Below are positions 5,287 to 11,955 of a DNA stretch of 11,955 bases, piece by piece; position 1 is the first letter of the stretch; every line of letters starts with the position of its first letter. The position numbers and the translations under genes are program-made. The stretch is taken from assembly GCA_036557185.1 (NCBI GenBank), contig DATBHZ010000096.1, positions 1-11,955 of the forward strand, given 5' to 3'. Source of the DNA: DATBHZ01 sp036557185 (GTDB lineage Bacteria > Actinomycetota > Acidimicrobiia > IMCC26256 > JAENVU01). The notes below the pieces were generated by a model that saw only the letters and a list, made by a program, of their open reading frames with translations, had not been told where the DNA came from and searched no databases.

Positions 5287-7619
5287 CCGACCTGGCCGCG
5301 CCGCACCGCGCGCAGCCGCGGGACGACACCGAGCCGCCCGAGCACATCCGGCACGCCGTCGGGCATGACCGGCTTCGCATACAGATATCCCTGGGCCGAG
5401 TCACAGCCGAGCTCGGTCAGCTTCTGGGCCTGGAGCTCGCTCTCGACTCCCTCGGCGACGGTCGACACCCGCAGGGCGCGCGCCATCGCGATGATGGCGG
5501 CGACGAGCGTCTCGTCGGACGAGTCGGGCTCTCGCAGGCCTGCCACGAACGACTGGTCGATCTTCACCCTGTCGACTGGGAACCGCTGCAGGTACGCGAG
5601 CGACGAGTACCCGGTGCCGAAGTCGTCGATCGCGATCCGAACACCCATGGCGCGGAGCTGGCCGAGCACGCCGGCGGCTTCGGGACGATTGTCCATGATG
5701 ACGCTCTCGGTGAGCTCGAGGTGGAGCGCACCGGGCGGGATGCCGTGCTCGTCGATCGCACCTCGGACGCGCGCCACGATCGCGGGGTCGCGCAGCTGGC
5801 GGGCCGAGAGGTTCACGGCGACCCACAGGTCGCGTCCGGCGTCGAGCTGGGTGCGCCAGGTCGCGAGCTGGCGGCTCGCCTCCTGCAGCACCCACGATCC
5901 GATCGGCAGGATGAGCCCGGTCTCCTCCGCCACCGGGATGAACGAGAGCGGAGCGATGTGGCCCCAGACAGGGTGGGCCCAGCGGAGCAACGCTTCGAAG
6001 CCCTCGACTCGGCCCGAGTCGAGCGCGACCACCGGCTGGTACTGGAGGTGAAGCTGGTCGCGGTCGAGCGCGTGCCGGAGATCGCGCTCGAGAGTGAGGC
6101 GGCGCGTCACTTGATCGCGCATCGAGGAGTCGAACACCGCCACGGAGTCCCGCCCGGCGTCTTTCGCCTGGTACATCGCGATGTCCGCGTCGCGGATGAG
6201 CGCCTCGGCCCCGGCTCCGTCGGTGCCGTCCGTGACCGATACGCCGATGCTGACGGAAGGACCGATCTCCATACCGCGCACGTCGAACGGCGCGGTGAAG
6301 CTCACGCGCATGCGCTCGGCGATCTCGACCGCGGCCTCTTGGGACTGGACGCCCGTCATGAGCACCACGAACTCGTCGCCGCCGATGCGTGCGACGAGGT
6401 CACCGGGCCGCGTCATCTCCCTGAGCCTCTGTGCCACTCCGAGCAGCAAGTCGTCACCCACGCTGTGACCGTGGCTGTCGTTGACGAGCTTGAACCGGTC
6501 GACGTCGAGGAACAGCAACGCGACCAGCTTTCGATCGCGACGCGCGAGCCGCAGGGCACGGTCCGCTTCCTCGATCGCGTACGAGCGGTTCGGGAGCCCG
6601 GTGAGCGCGTCGTGCGCGACCTGGTGAGCGAGGCGTGCCTCCGATCGTGCGTGCGCGCGCAGTGCCCGGAGCACGCGGATGGCAGCTGCCATCGTGAGGG
6701 CGACGACGATCACACCGAGCGCGATTCGGTCCTCGATGTCGGCATTGACCTGGAAGATCGTGACGAGCGCCGGAACGCAGAGCGCCACCGCCACGACCGC
6801 GAGGCGGCCGCGGCGCGGAGCCCGCGCATCGGAAGGTACCGGCTCGGTGAGCTCGCGCATCGACGGGTGCAGCAACGTCGCGATGCAGGCGACATAGGCG
6901 AGCGCGTACGGCATGTCGATCAGATGGCGTGGCATCGAGACGAGACGTGTGTCGACGAGCATGTAGATCGTGTCGCCGATGAGGATGCAGATCATCCCGA
7001 ACAGCAGGAAGTACTGCGCTGCGGCGCGTCGTGCGGCGCTGAAGGCGAAAGAGGCCGTGATGGCGACCAGGAAGATCGACAACGGCGGATAGCACGAGAG
7101 GACGAAGCGAACGTCGAGCGGCGCGTGCTCGTGGAACAGGGCGGGGGTGACGAGGTAGATCCACGCCACCGTCATCGCGGCGAGCGCGGCCACGGTCGCG
7201 TCCAGGAGGGCGTCGATCTCGACATCGCGCCCGAGTCGACGCGCGCGCACGATGCCCAGGATGCCGGCGCCGAGGATCAGGTACCCCGGAATGGTGATGA
7301 GGTCCGGGACCAGCGAGCGCTTGTTGCTGAGCACGCCGAGCGTTCCGAGCACCTCACGCGCGGCGCCGCCGATGAGGAAGACGATGACCGCCGTCGCGAT
7401 CAGGATCCACGGCCACCGCACTGCTGGACGGTTCCGCCAGATGCCCAGCACCGTCGCGACCGCTGCGCTGAGTCCCAGGAACACGAACGTTGCTTCCGTG
7501 AGCGGGCCGAGGAGGTCCAGCGCCAACAGCAGCGTCCACACGACGCCGATGCCCGCGACGATGTAGGCAACCCGCGCGCTGAAGGGGCGCGCCGGTGTGT
7601 CGGCCTGCCGCTCTTGCAA
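5283..7619 (-). CDS. Membrane-anchored GGDEF-EAL c-di-GMP cyclase/phosphodiesterase
   Basis: This 778-residue protein has three parts. Residues 16-318 hold about nine or ten hydrophobic spans and no recognised sensor motif. The GGDEF domain (about 325-500) carries GGDEF intact at 413-417 and an allosteric I-site RPGD (404-407) at the canonical five-residue spacing. The EAL domain (about 505-760) has EAL at 542-544 and the metal and catalytic residues Asn603, Glu635, Asp665-Asp666, Lys686, Glu723 and Gln743, with loop 6 as DDFGTGYSS. Both c-di-GMP synthesis and hydrolysis therefore look chemically possible, and the membrane part presumably sets the balance. The start is a TTG (7619-7617), preceded by GGGGAG six bases upstream, a good ribosome-binding site; no in-frame ATG or GTG is nearer. 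It stands alone on this strand, converging on the acyltransferase gene with 4 bp shared. The cellular output is unknown. Confidence 0.95.
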   Translation of the reverse strand: MQERQADTPARPFSARVAYIVAGIGVVWTLLLALDLLGPLTEATFVFLGLSAAVATVLGIWRNRPAVRWPWILIATAVIVFLIGGAAREVLGTLGVLSNKRSLVPDLITIPGYLILGAGILGIVRARRLGRDVEIDALLDATVAALAAMTVAWIYLVTPALFHEHAPLDVRFVLSCYPPLSIFLVAITASFAFSAARRAAAQYFLLFGMICILIGDTIYMLVDTRLVSMPRHLIDMPYALAYVACIATLLHPSMRELTEPVPSDARAPRRGRLAVVAVALCVPALVTIFQVNADIEDRIALGVIVVALTMAAAIRVLRALRAHARSEARLAHQVAHDALTGLPNRSYAIEEADRALRLARRDRKLVALLFLDVDRFKLVNDSHGHSVGDDLLLGVAQRLREMTRPGDLVARIGGDEFVVLMTGVQSQEAAVEIAERMRVSFTAPFDVRGMEIGPSVSIGVSVTDGTDGAGAEALIRDADIAMYQAKDAGRDSVAVFDSSMRDQVTRRLTLERDLRHALDRDQLHLQYQPVVALDSGRVEGFEALLRWAHPVWGHIAPLSFIPVAEETGLILPIGSWVLQEASRQLATWRTQLDAGRDLWVAVNLSARQLRDPAIVARVRGAIDEHGIPPGALHLELTESVIMDNRPEAAGVLGQLRAMGVRIAIDDFGTGYSSLAYLQRFPVDRVKIDQSFVAGLREPDSSDETLVAAIIAMARALRVSTVAEGVESELQAQKLTELGCDSAQGYLYAKPVMPDGVPDVLGRLGVVPRLRAVRRGQVG

Positions 7620-7751
7620 CTCGCTCTCCCCGGTACTCCGACCGCTGCCGAAACCCGCATCCCGGGCACTCAGGACATCGACCGGTCCGGAAAGCCCCTT
7701 GAGAGGAGCAGCCCGCAGGGCCCGTTTGGGGCATGCCCGGGCGCGAACCGG

Positions 7752-7757
7752 TAGGGT
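7752..7757 (+). promoter_or_regulatory. Candidate -10 (TAGGGT) for the first mini-ORF and LytR_C gene
   Basis: TAGGGT fits the actinobacterial TANNNT -10 pattern. The mini-ORF ATG at 7767 is ten bases from its end, so a transcript would have almost no leader before that ATG. No convincing -35 was found 16-19 bp upstream, which limits confidence. The rest of 7620-7751, between the divergent genes, holds a GGGCATGCCC palindrome (7729-7738) and nothing else that I can name. Confidence 0.35.
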
Positions 7758-7762
7758 CGGCG

Positions 7763-7852
7763 GGTCATGAGCGAGTGTCCGCGAGCCGGGTATCCCGGCG
7801 AGCAGCGAGCGTGGCCCGAGCGGCCCGCGCCGAAGGCGCGAGAGCGGGAAGC
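7763..7852 (+). repeat. 90-bp leader repeat, copy A
   Basis: The unit starts GGTCATGAGCGAG and ends exactly one base before the ATG of the LytR_C gene. It is the same length as copy B; counting from its ATG, 77 of 86 bases agree. It contains two short hairpins, GCCGGG-TAT-CCCGGC (7785-7799) and CGCGCC-GAA-GGCGCG (7826-7840). It also encodes a 29-residue peptide whose stop overlaps the next start. Confidence 0.9.
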
Positions 7853-7856
7853 ATGA
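7767..7856 (+). CDS. Repeat-encoded 29-residue mini-ORF A (putative leader peptide)
   Basis: The ORF begins ATGAGCGAG and encodes a basic, proline-rich peptide with the core RAGYPGEQRAWPERPAPKA. Its TGA (7854-7856) overlaps the ATG at 7853 as ATGA, so ribosomes finishing the peptide would be placed on the LytR_C start. Two of the nine differences from copy B are synonymous, and the reading frame is preserved. I recognise no protein family. The peptide may be non-functional in itself, with only its translation mattering. No strong ribosome-binding site precedes it; initiation may be leaderless from the TAGGGT promoter. Confidence 0.45.
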   Translation: MSECPRAGYPGEQRAWPERPAPKAREREA

Positions 7857-8419
7857 GCGACAGCGGGATCGCGACCTCGGCCCGCCCCGAGCGGCCTCCC
7901 ACCCGTGATCGGGGCGACGGCGGCGAGCGCGGGCGTGACCAGAAGTTCTCCGCGATGCGCGGCGCCGCGCTCGTCGGCCTCGCGATCATCATCGGCCTGG
8001 TGCTGCTGAGCAAGATCGACGACGGCAGCAGCGGTCCCGTCGTGGCGACCACCGCCAAGCCGTCCACGAGCGCGACGACCGCAGCCGGCTCTGCAACGAC
8101 GGCGCCGCCCGCCGCCCCCAGCTCCGGAACCGCGCGCCCGCCGTCACAGGTCACCGTGCTCGTCGAGAACGGCGCCGGCGTGGCCGGCATCGCAGGAAGC
8201 CAGACCACGGCGCTGAAGAACGCCGGGTACAACACGCTGGACCCGCGCGACGCGAGCCAGCAGCGGCAGGGGACGATCGTGTACTACGCGTCGGGCTACC
8301 AGCGCGAGTGCACGGCAGTGGCATCGTCGATCGGTGCCAACGTCACCACGGCGGCCCTCCCCTCACCTCCGCCGTCCGGCGCGGAGAGTGTGAACTGCCT
8401 CGTCATCCTCGGCAGCTGA
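7853..8419 (+). CDS. LytR_C-domain membrane protein
   Basis: This 188-residue protein has a charged cytoplasmic N-terminus (1-34), one membrane span at about 37-52 (GAALVGLAIIIGLVLL), a low-complexity Thr/Ala/Pro/Ser linker (about 59-97) that would cross the periplasm-like space, and a C-terminal LytR_C domain (about 98-188). That domain opens with VTVLVENGAGVAGIAGSQTTALKNAGY, the typical V.VlNG.g..GlA...a..L...Gy pattern, and has two cysteines (152 and 182) that could form a disulphide. LytR_C domains occur at the end of LytR-CpsA-Psr cell-wall ligases and in stand-alone membrane proteins such as this one; their exact role is unclear. I chose the ATG at 7853 because copy A of the repeat ends there. 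The frame is open further upstream, but that part is repeat and has no family match. The otsB gene follows after repeat copies B and C. Confidence 0.85.
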   Translation: MSDSGIATSARPERPPTRDRGDGGERGRDQKFSAMRGAALVGLAIIIGLVLLSKIDDGSSGPVVATTAKPSTSATTAAGSATTAPPAAPSSGTARPPSQVTVLVENGAGVAGIAGSQTTALKNAGYNTLDPRDASQQRQGTIVYYASGYQRECTAVASSIGANVTTAALPSPPPSGAESVNCLVILGS

Positions 8420-8509
8420 GGTCATGAGCGAGCGACTGCGAGCCGGGTATCCCGGCGAGCAGCGCGCGTGGCCCGAGCGGCCTGCGCCGAAGGCGCAGGA
8501 GCGGGAAAG
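8420..8509 (+). repeat. 90-bp leader repeat, copy B
   Basis: This copy starts with the base right after the LytR_C stop codon and ends one base before a GTGAGCGAG that opens copy C. The hairpin at 8481-8499 is extended to 8 bp (CCTGCGCC-GAA-GGCGCAGG). The C-G pair seen in copy A is replaced by T-A (8483 with 8497), a compensatory change. The 3' arm overlaps AGGAG, the ribosome-binding site for the next start. Confidence 0.9.
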
Positions 8510-8513
8510 GTGA
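8424..8513 (+). CDS. Repeat-encoded 29-residue mini-ORF B (putative leader peptide)
   Basis: It has the same architecture as mini-ORF A, with ATG start, 29 codons and the same peptide core, differing from A at only four residues. Its TGA (8511-8513) overlaps the GTG at 8510 as GTGA. It sits five bases after the LytR_C stop codon, close enough for ribosomes to reinitiate. It lies in tandem before the shortened third unit. Confidence 0.45.
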   Translation: MSERLRAGYPGEQRAWPERPAPKAQERER

Positions 8514-8551
8514 GCGAGCAGCGAGCGTGGCCTAAGCGGCCCGCGCCGTAG
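8510..8551 (+). pseudogene. Truncated mini-ORF C
   Basis: It starts with GTG and reads MSEQRAWPKRPAP before a TAG at 8549-8551. In the sister copies this codon is AAG, so one A-to-T change makes the stop. If it were AAG, the frame would run to a TGA overlapping the otsB ATG, exactly as in copies A and B, because the 27-bp deletion removed nine whole codons. The ribosome would now stop 17 bases before otsB, near its AGGAG site. Confidence 0.5.
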
Positions 8552-8568
8552 GCGCAGGAGCGGCAGAG
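8510..8568 (+). repeat. Leader repeat, copy C (internally deleted)
   Basis: This copy joins copy B directly and ends at the otsB ATG. It lacks 27 bp that in copies A and B lie between two GCGAG direct repeats. This suggests a slippage or recombination deletion that removed the first hairpin. It keeps the second hairpin region (GCGCC-GTA-GGCGC) and an AGGAG eight bases before the otsB ATG. Confidence 0.85.
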
Positions 8569-9357
8569 ATGACGAACGTCCAGCAGCTGCGCCGCTTCGG
8601 GCGCCTCGCAGGCCGCGCCGCGCTCCTGCTCGACTACGACGGGTGTCTCGCGCCGATCGTCGGTGATCCCGCCCTCGCCGTCCCGCATCCCGACGCACGC
8701 GACGCGTTGCGGCGCCTCGTGCCCGTCATGCGGCGAGTGGCAGTGATCAGCGGACGACCGGTCGCGTTCTTGCGGTCGCATCTGGGCATCGACGGTCTCG
8801 TCTACTCGGGCCAGTACGGTCTCGAGCGCGCGGACGGTGATGCGATCACGATCGACCCGCGCGTCGAGCCCTACATTGAGTTGCTCGCATCGTTGGCGGA
8901 GGATGCGCGTGCCGAGCTCGACGACGTGCTCATCGAGGACAAGGGCGGCGTCGCGCTCGCGCTGCACTGGCGCCAGAACCCGGACCTCGACGAGCCCGCC
9001 CGGGCCTGGGCGCGCCGGGCCGCGCTCGAGCACGGCCTCGCGCTGTTCCCCGGGCGAATGGTGGTCGAGCTCCGCCCTCCCCTGTCGGTGGACAAGGGGA
9101 CCGCGGTGGAGCAGCTCTGCTCCGGCGTGCGCGCCGCCGCGTTCGCCGGCGACGACCGGGCGGACCTGGCGTGCTTCGATGCTCTCGACCGCCTGGAAGA
9201 CGCGGACACGCTCGAGTACGCGCTGCGTGTCGGGGTCGTCTCGGACGAAGCACCCGGTGAGCTGCTGGATCGCTCCGACCTCCAGGTGCAGGGCCCGGAA
9301 GGCGTCGTGGCGATGCTGCGGGCGTTGGCCGACGAGATCACGGACGAGCGCGCGTGA
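8569..9357 (+). CDS. otsB: Trehalose-6-phosphate phosphatase
   Basis: This 262-residue HAD-superfamily phosphatase removes phosphate from trehalose 6-phosphate, the last step of the OtsA-OtsB pathway in the cytoplasm. HAD motif I is LLDYDGCLAPI with the nucleophile Asp22 and acid/base Asp24. Motif II is VISGR with Ser61. The substrate loop GQYGLE is at 81-86. Motif III is Lys176 in SVDKGTA, and motif IV is AGDDRADL with Asp195-Asp196 and Asp199. Length is normal for OtsB. Motif I has Cys26 where Thr is usual (DYDGTL), a mild oddity unlikely to abolish activity. AGGAG eight bases upstream supports the ATG. It follows the shortened leader repeat and is probably co-transcribed with the LytR_C gene. 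Its last 20 bp overlap the opposite-strand 3' end of otsA. Confidence 0.95.
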   Translation: MTNVQQLRRFGRLAGRAALLLDYDGCLAPIVGDPALAVPHPDARDALRRLVPVMRRVAVISGRPVAFLRSHLGIDGLVYSGQYGLERADGDAITIDPRVEPYIELLASLAEDARAELDDVLIEDKGGVALALHWRQNPDLDEPARAWARRAALEHGLALFPGRMVVELRPPLSVDKGTAVEQLCSGVRAAAFAGDDRADLACFDALDRLEDADTLEYALRVGVVSDEAPGELLDRSDLQVQGPEGVVAMLRALADEITDERA

Positions 9358-10708
9358 TCTGGGTCTCCAGCCATCGGCCCGGGGGCTCCGCGCCGGCGCG
9401 CTGACGCAGCACGCGCGCGCGACTCGCCCGTTCGTCGGCTGCCATGTCGAGCCCGGTGCGGAGAGCCTCCGCGGTCTGCGTGAGGTCGAAGGGCTGGACG
9501 GCCACACACGCATCGCCCAGGACGTCGAACGCGCCGGCTTCCCGCGACAGGCAGACCACGCCGTCGCGGCGGTTCGCGAGCGGCCCCTCCATCGCCACGA
9601 GGTTGAGCCCGTCCTTGATCGGGTTCACCAGGAGCACGTCGGAGACGGCCATCGCCGCAATCGATCGCGCGTAGTGGTCTCGTGTGTCGAGCACGATCGG
9701 CTGCCAGTTGCCCCTGGCGAATTTGTCGTTAATTCGAGCCGCGGTGTGCTCCACCTCGTTCCTGTAGGCCTGGTACTCGGGGAGGGACTCCCGCGAAGGG
9801 TTGAGCATCGCGGCGAAGACCACCCGTTCCCGGAATCGCGGATGCTGCTCGAGCAGGAGCTCGTACGCGCGGAACCCTCTGACGATGTTCTTCGACAGCT
9901 CCATTCGATCGCTGCGAACGATGAGCGATCGCTCGCCCACGCGCTCCGACAGGGCGTCGATCTCGGCGCGCACCGGTGCGGAGGCAACCTCGTGCGCGAG
10001 AACGTCTTTGTCCGGTCCGAACGACGCCACGAACGCGTCCCTGCCGGCGGGCTGACCGAGCACCTCTTGGGATGAAGCACGGAACGCACGCGCCCATCGC
10101 TCGGTGTGGAACCCGGCAGCACCCTGGTCGAGCGAGGTGCACACCGCGGTCGCGACGTACTCGGGCAGCACACGGATCGAGCCGGGACCGCAGAACGGCG
10201 TGTGCGTGAAGTGCGTGATGTGCAGGTCAGGGCGTAGCTCGCGCAACATCGCGGGAACCAAGAACAGCTGGATGTCCTGCACGAGGACGACGTCCTCGGG
10301 GCGCGCCGTCTCTGCGATCGCGTTTGCGAATGATCGATTGACCTCGACGTACGCCTCCCATGCCTCCCGGAAGCGGTCGTCGAACTGCGGCCGGTACGGC
10401 AGGTTGAACAGGCCGTGCATCAGGAACCAGAGGGTGGAGTTCGAGACGACGTCGTAGTGCATGCCGTGCAATGAAGTGTCGAGCGAGAGAAGCTCCAGCT
10501 CGAAGTCCTCCGCTCGTGCGGCGTTCGCCGCGACCGCAGCTCGGTCGTCATCGGTGATGGCAGCGGCGATCCAGCACGTGTCCTCACGTCCCGCGAGCAG
10601 CGGACCGAGCGCGCTCACGACCCCGCCCGCACCGCGCCGTGCCTCGAACGTCCCGTCTTCCCCCCTCCGGGCGAAGGTGACCGGGCCGCGGTGCGATGCG
10701 ACGATCAC
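9338..10708 (-). CDS. otsA: Trehalose-6-phosphate synthase (GT20)
   Basis: This 456-residue GT-B glycosyltransferase joins glucose from an NDP-glucose donor to glucose 6-phosphate. Landmarks against E. coli OtsA are the N-terminal strand MIVASHRGPV, the glycine loop RRGAGGVVSAL (24-34), FSNxxLW-like VVSNSTLW (87-94), VQDIQLFLVP with Asp145, ITHFTHTPFC with the catalytic-region His (164-173), the phosphate-binding pair Arg268 and Lys273 in SDRMELSKN, and the donor-site NPIKDGLNLVAMEG (362-375) with Asp366. The GTG at 10708 places the family's first strand right at the N-terminus. The frame is open for 71 more codons upstream, but these lie inside the preceding gene and are low-complexity shadow. 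It starts four bases after the stop of the TreT-like gene, so the two are one operon. With otsB next door the trehalose assignment is firm, although GT20 also includes glucosylglycerol-phosphate synthases. Confidence 0.93.
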   Translation of the reverse strand: MIVASHRGPVTFARRGEDGTFEARRGAGGVVSALGPLLAGREDTCWIAAAITDDDRAAVAANAARAEDFELELLSLDTSLHGMHYDVVSNSTLWFLMHGLFNLPYRPQFDDRFREAWEAYVEVNRSFANAIAETARPEDVVLVQDIQLFLVPAMLRELRPDLHITHFTHTPFCGPGSIRVLPEYVATAVCTSLDQGAAGFHTERWARAFRASSQEVLGQPAGRDAFVASFGPDKDVLAHEVASAPVRAEIDALSERVGERSLIVRSDRMELSKNIVRGFRAYELLLEQHPRFRERVVFAAMLNPSRESLPEYQAYRNEVEHTAARINDKFARGNWQPIVLDTRDHYARSIAAMAVSDVLLVNPIKDGLNLVAMEGPLANRRDGVVCLSREAGAFDVLGDACVAVQPFDLTQTAEALRTGLDMAADERASRARVLRQRAGAEPPGRWLETQITRARP

Positions 10709-10712
10709 GCCG

Positions 10713-11955
10713 TCAACCGCGCAGTGACGCGAACAGCCGTAGCCAATCCTCGAGCTCGCGGGTCGAGAGGAAGTTCTTGCGAACGTGCTCCCGGCCGGAC
10801 GCGCCCATCGCGTCCGCCCTCGCCGGCTCGGCGAGCAGATCCGCCGCGCGGCTCGCGCACTGCTCGACGGAGTCGACGAGGTACCCGTCCTCGCCGTCTC
10901 GGATCTGCAGGACGATGCCACCGGCGCGGCCGCCGATGACCGGCCGCCCCTTCCAGAGCGCCTCGCTCACCGTGAGGCCGAAGCCTTCGCGGAGCGACTT
11001 CTGGATCACCACGTCGGCAGCGCGCTGGAAGGCGTTGATCTGGACGTTGCCGACCTGCTGGATGTTCGAGAGGAGGTGGATGTCCCGGTCGTGACCGCGC
11101 GCCGCCTCGACCGCCTCCCAGACCTGGAAGCCCTCGGGATCGTCGGTGGCCATCGAGCCCGCGAGGACGAGCTGCGCGTCGTGGACCTGCTCCCGCACGA
11201 TGGCGAACGCCTGCAGGACGCCGAGCGGATCCTTCCACGGGTCGTACCGGCTCACCTGGCACACGATCGGACGGTCGGGGTCGATCCCGTACTGCTTGCA
11301 GATCTCGCGCGTGAACGGGTCGGGCAGGTCGAGGTTCTTGACCGAGAGTGGATCGATGCACGGCGGAGCGATCGACACCCGTTCCGCGCTGAGCGACTTC
11401 GGGACGAACTGAGGCATCGTCCATACGGACGCGTCGTAGCGTTCGATGTGCGGCCGGAAGAACTCGAACACGTCGTCGCGCGCATCGGTGAGGTCGATGT
11501 GGCAGCGCCAGACCCACTTCGTGTCGTCGGAGTCGATGCTCGTGTGGCCGAGAAACGTCAGCAGGGCGGCCGGCTGCGGGTCGTGGACCACGACGTAGTC
11601 CCAGGACCCGTCGATCAGGAGCGCGTTGTCGAGCACCTTCTCCAGGTAGATGCGTTGCATCTCGTTCGTCCAGGCCACGTCGGAACCCTGCAGCGCGTTG
11701 TGGACGGACTTCGTCACCGCGAAGAACTCGTCGCTGCCGTGCATCACCTGCCATTCGGCGTCGATTCCGACGCTGCGCAGCAGCGGAACGTGGGTGGCGA
11801 GCAGCTCGGCAACGCCACCGCCGTACGCGGTCGCGTTGATGTGCAGGATCCGCGCGCCGGCGAGCGGCGCAGCGAGCGCCTCGATGCGCTCGATCGCCTC
11901 TGGGCCGGCGACCTCGGAATAGTCGTCGAGGTCCTTCTCGAGGAGCGGGACGCGT
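10713..11955 (-). CDS. treT: TreT-like trehalose synthase (GT4), N-terminus outside window
   Basis: The frame is open from the window edge, showing 413 residues; the first few dozen residues may be missing. The sequence ILHINATAYGGGVAELLATHVPLLRSVGIDAEW (visible residues 36-68), then FFAVTKSVHNALQG, is characteristic of trehalose glycosyltransferring synthase (TreT) and related GT4 enzymes. These join NDP-glucose directly to glucose to give trehalose. Other GT4 features are SRYDPWKDPLGVLQAF, with Arg236 and Lys241 expected to contact donor phosphates, and KSLREGFGLTVSEALWKG, with the E-x7-E pair Glu323 and Glu331. It lies four bases upstream of otsA on the same strand, so one transcript would give two independent trehalose routes. 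TreT is reversible in some organisms and could break trehalose down. A trehalose phosphorylase of the same clade is the main alternative. Confidence 0.8.
   Translation of the reverse strand, partial: RVPLLEKDLDDYSEVAGPEAIERIEALAAPLAGARILHINATAYGGGVAELLATHVPLLRSVGIDAEWQVMHGSDEFFAVTKSVHNALQGSDVAWTNEMQRIYLEKVLDNALLIDGSWDYVVVHDPQPAALLTFLGHTSIDSDDTKWVWRCHIDLTDARDDVFEFFRPHIERYDASVWTMPQFVPKSLSAERVSIAPPCIDPLSVKNLDLPDPFTREICKQYGIDPDRPIVCQVSRYDPWKDPLGVLQAFAIVREQVHDAQLVLAGSMATDDPEGFQVWEAVEAARGHDRDIHLLSNIQQVGNVQINAFQRAADVVIQKSLREGFGLTVSEALWKGRPVIGGRAGGIVLQIRDGEDGYLVDSVEQCASRAADLLAEPARADAMGASGREHVRKNFLSTRELEDWLRLFASLRG

Noticed and set aside
5007..7754. A 915-codon open frame on the plus strand opposite the GGDEF-EAL gene
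   Set aside because: It is rich in Arg, Asp, His and Glu with no domain pattern. It is the antisense shadow of a gene with both c-di-GMP active sites complete.
7733..7852. Longer N-terminus for the LytR_C protein
   Set aside because: The extra codons read through repeat copy A in a different frame from its conserved mini-ORF and add only Ala/Arg-rich sequence.
7763..8568. CRISPR array
   Set aside because: Three repeat copies, but with a whole gene between A and B and no spacer between B and C, longer than CRISPR repeats, and coding in frame. No cas gene is present.
10709..10921. 71 extra codons upstream of otsA in the same frame
   Set aside because: They are Ser/Arg-rich and lie inside the TreT-like gene. 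The family's first strand begins at the GTG at 10708.

Overview
The window is GC-rich DNA with compact, partly overlapping genes, a LytR_C-domain membrane protein, cytochrome P450s of the soluble bacterial type and apparently leaderless promoters. This fits a free-living actinomycetote, and I lean towards the Acidimicrobiia or a relative. That placement is an inference from gene style, not a phylogenetic result.

Layout. (1) Positions 1-3611, minus strand: a tightly packed operon in the order TetR regulator, GT39-type membrane glycosyltransferase, cytochrome P450, and the first 20 codons of a probable amidohydrolase. ATGA overlaps join TetR to GT39 and P450 to the amidohydrolase. A perfect 9-1-9 palindrome lies between the -35 and -10 elements of the regulator's own promoter, and the transcript looks leaderless. 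(2) 3884-3960, plus strand: tRNA-Thr(UGU) with an encoded CCA. (3) 4088-5286, plus strand: a two-gene unit with a leaderless promoter. It encodes a divergent SpeD-like (AdoMet decarboxylase fold) protein and a GNAT/LuxI-like acyltransferase, joined by a TGATG stop/start. I see no recognised pathway for this pair. (4) 5283-7619, minus strand: a large membrane-anchored GGDEF-EAL protein that is complete at both c-di-GMP active sites. It converges on region 3 so closely that both stop codons lie in one CTAG. (5) 7763-9357, plus strand: a LytR_C-domain protein, then trehalose-6-phosphate phosphatase (OtsB). Each is preceded by copies of a roughly 90-bp repeat that encodes a short peptide and ends exactly at the next start codon. 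(6) 9338-11955, minus strand: a TreT-like GT4 trehalose synthase, running off the window, followed by OtsA. OtsA overlaps the 3' end of otsB by 20 bp.

How the parts fit. Regions 5 and 6 form a trehalose locus with two biosynthetic routes: NDP-glucose plus glucose by TreT, and OtsA/OtsB. The phosphatase lies on the opposite strand from the two synthases and under the repeat-derived leader. Region 1 looks like a ligand-responsive catabolic or modification operon. Region 3 may make a small acylated molecule, but this is speculative.

The strongest candidates for something undescribed are the repeat-borne mini-ORF leaders (7763-8568) and the SpeD-like/acyltransferase pair (4088-5286).
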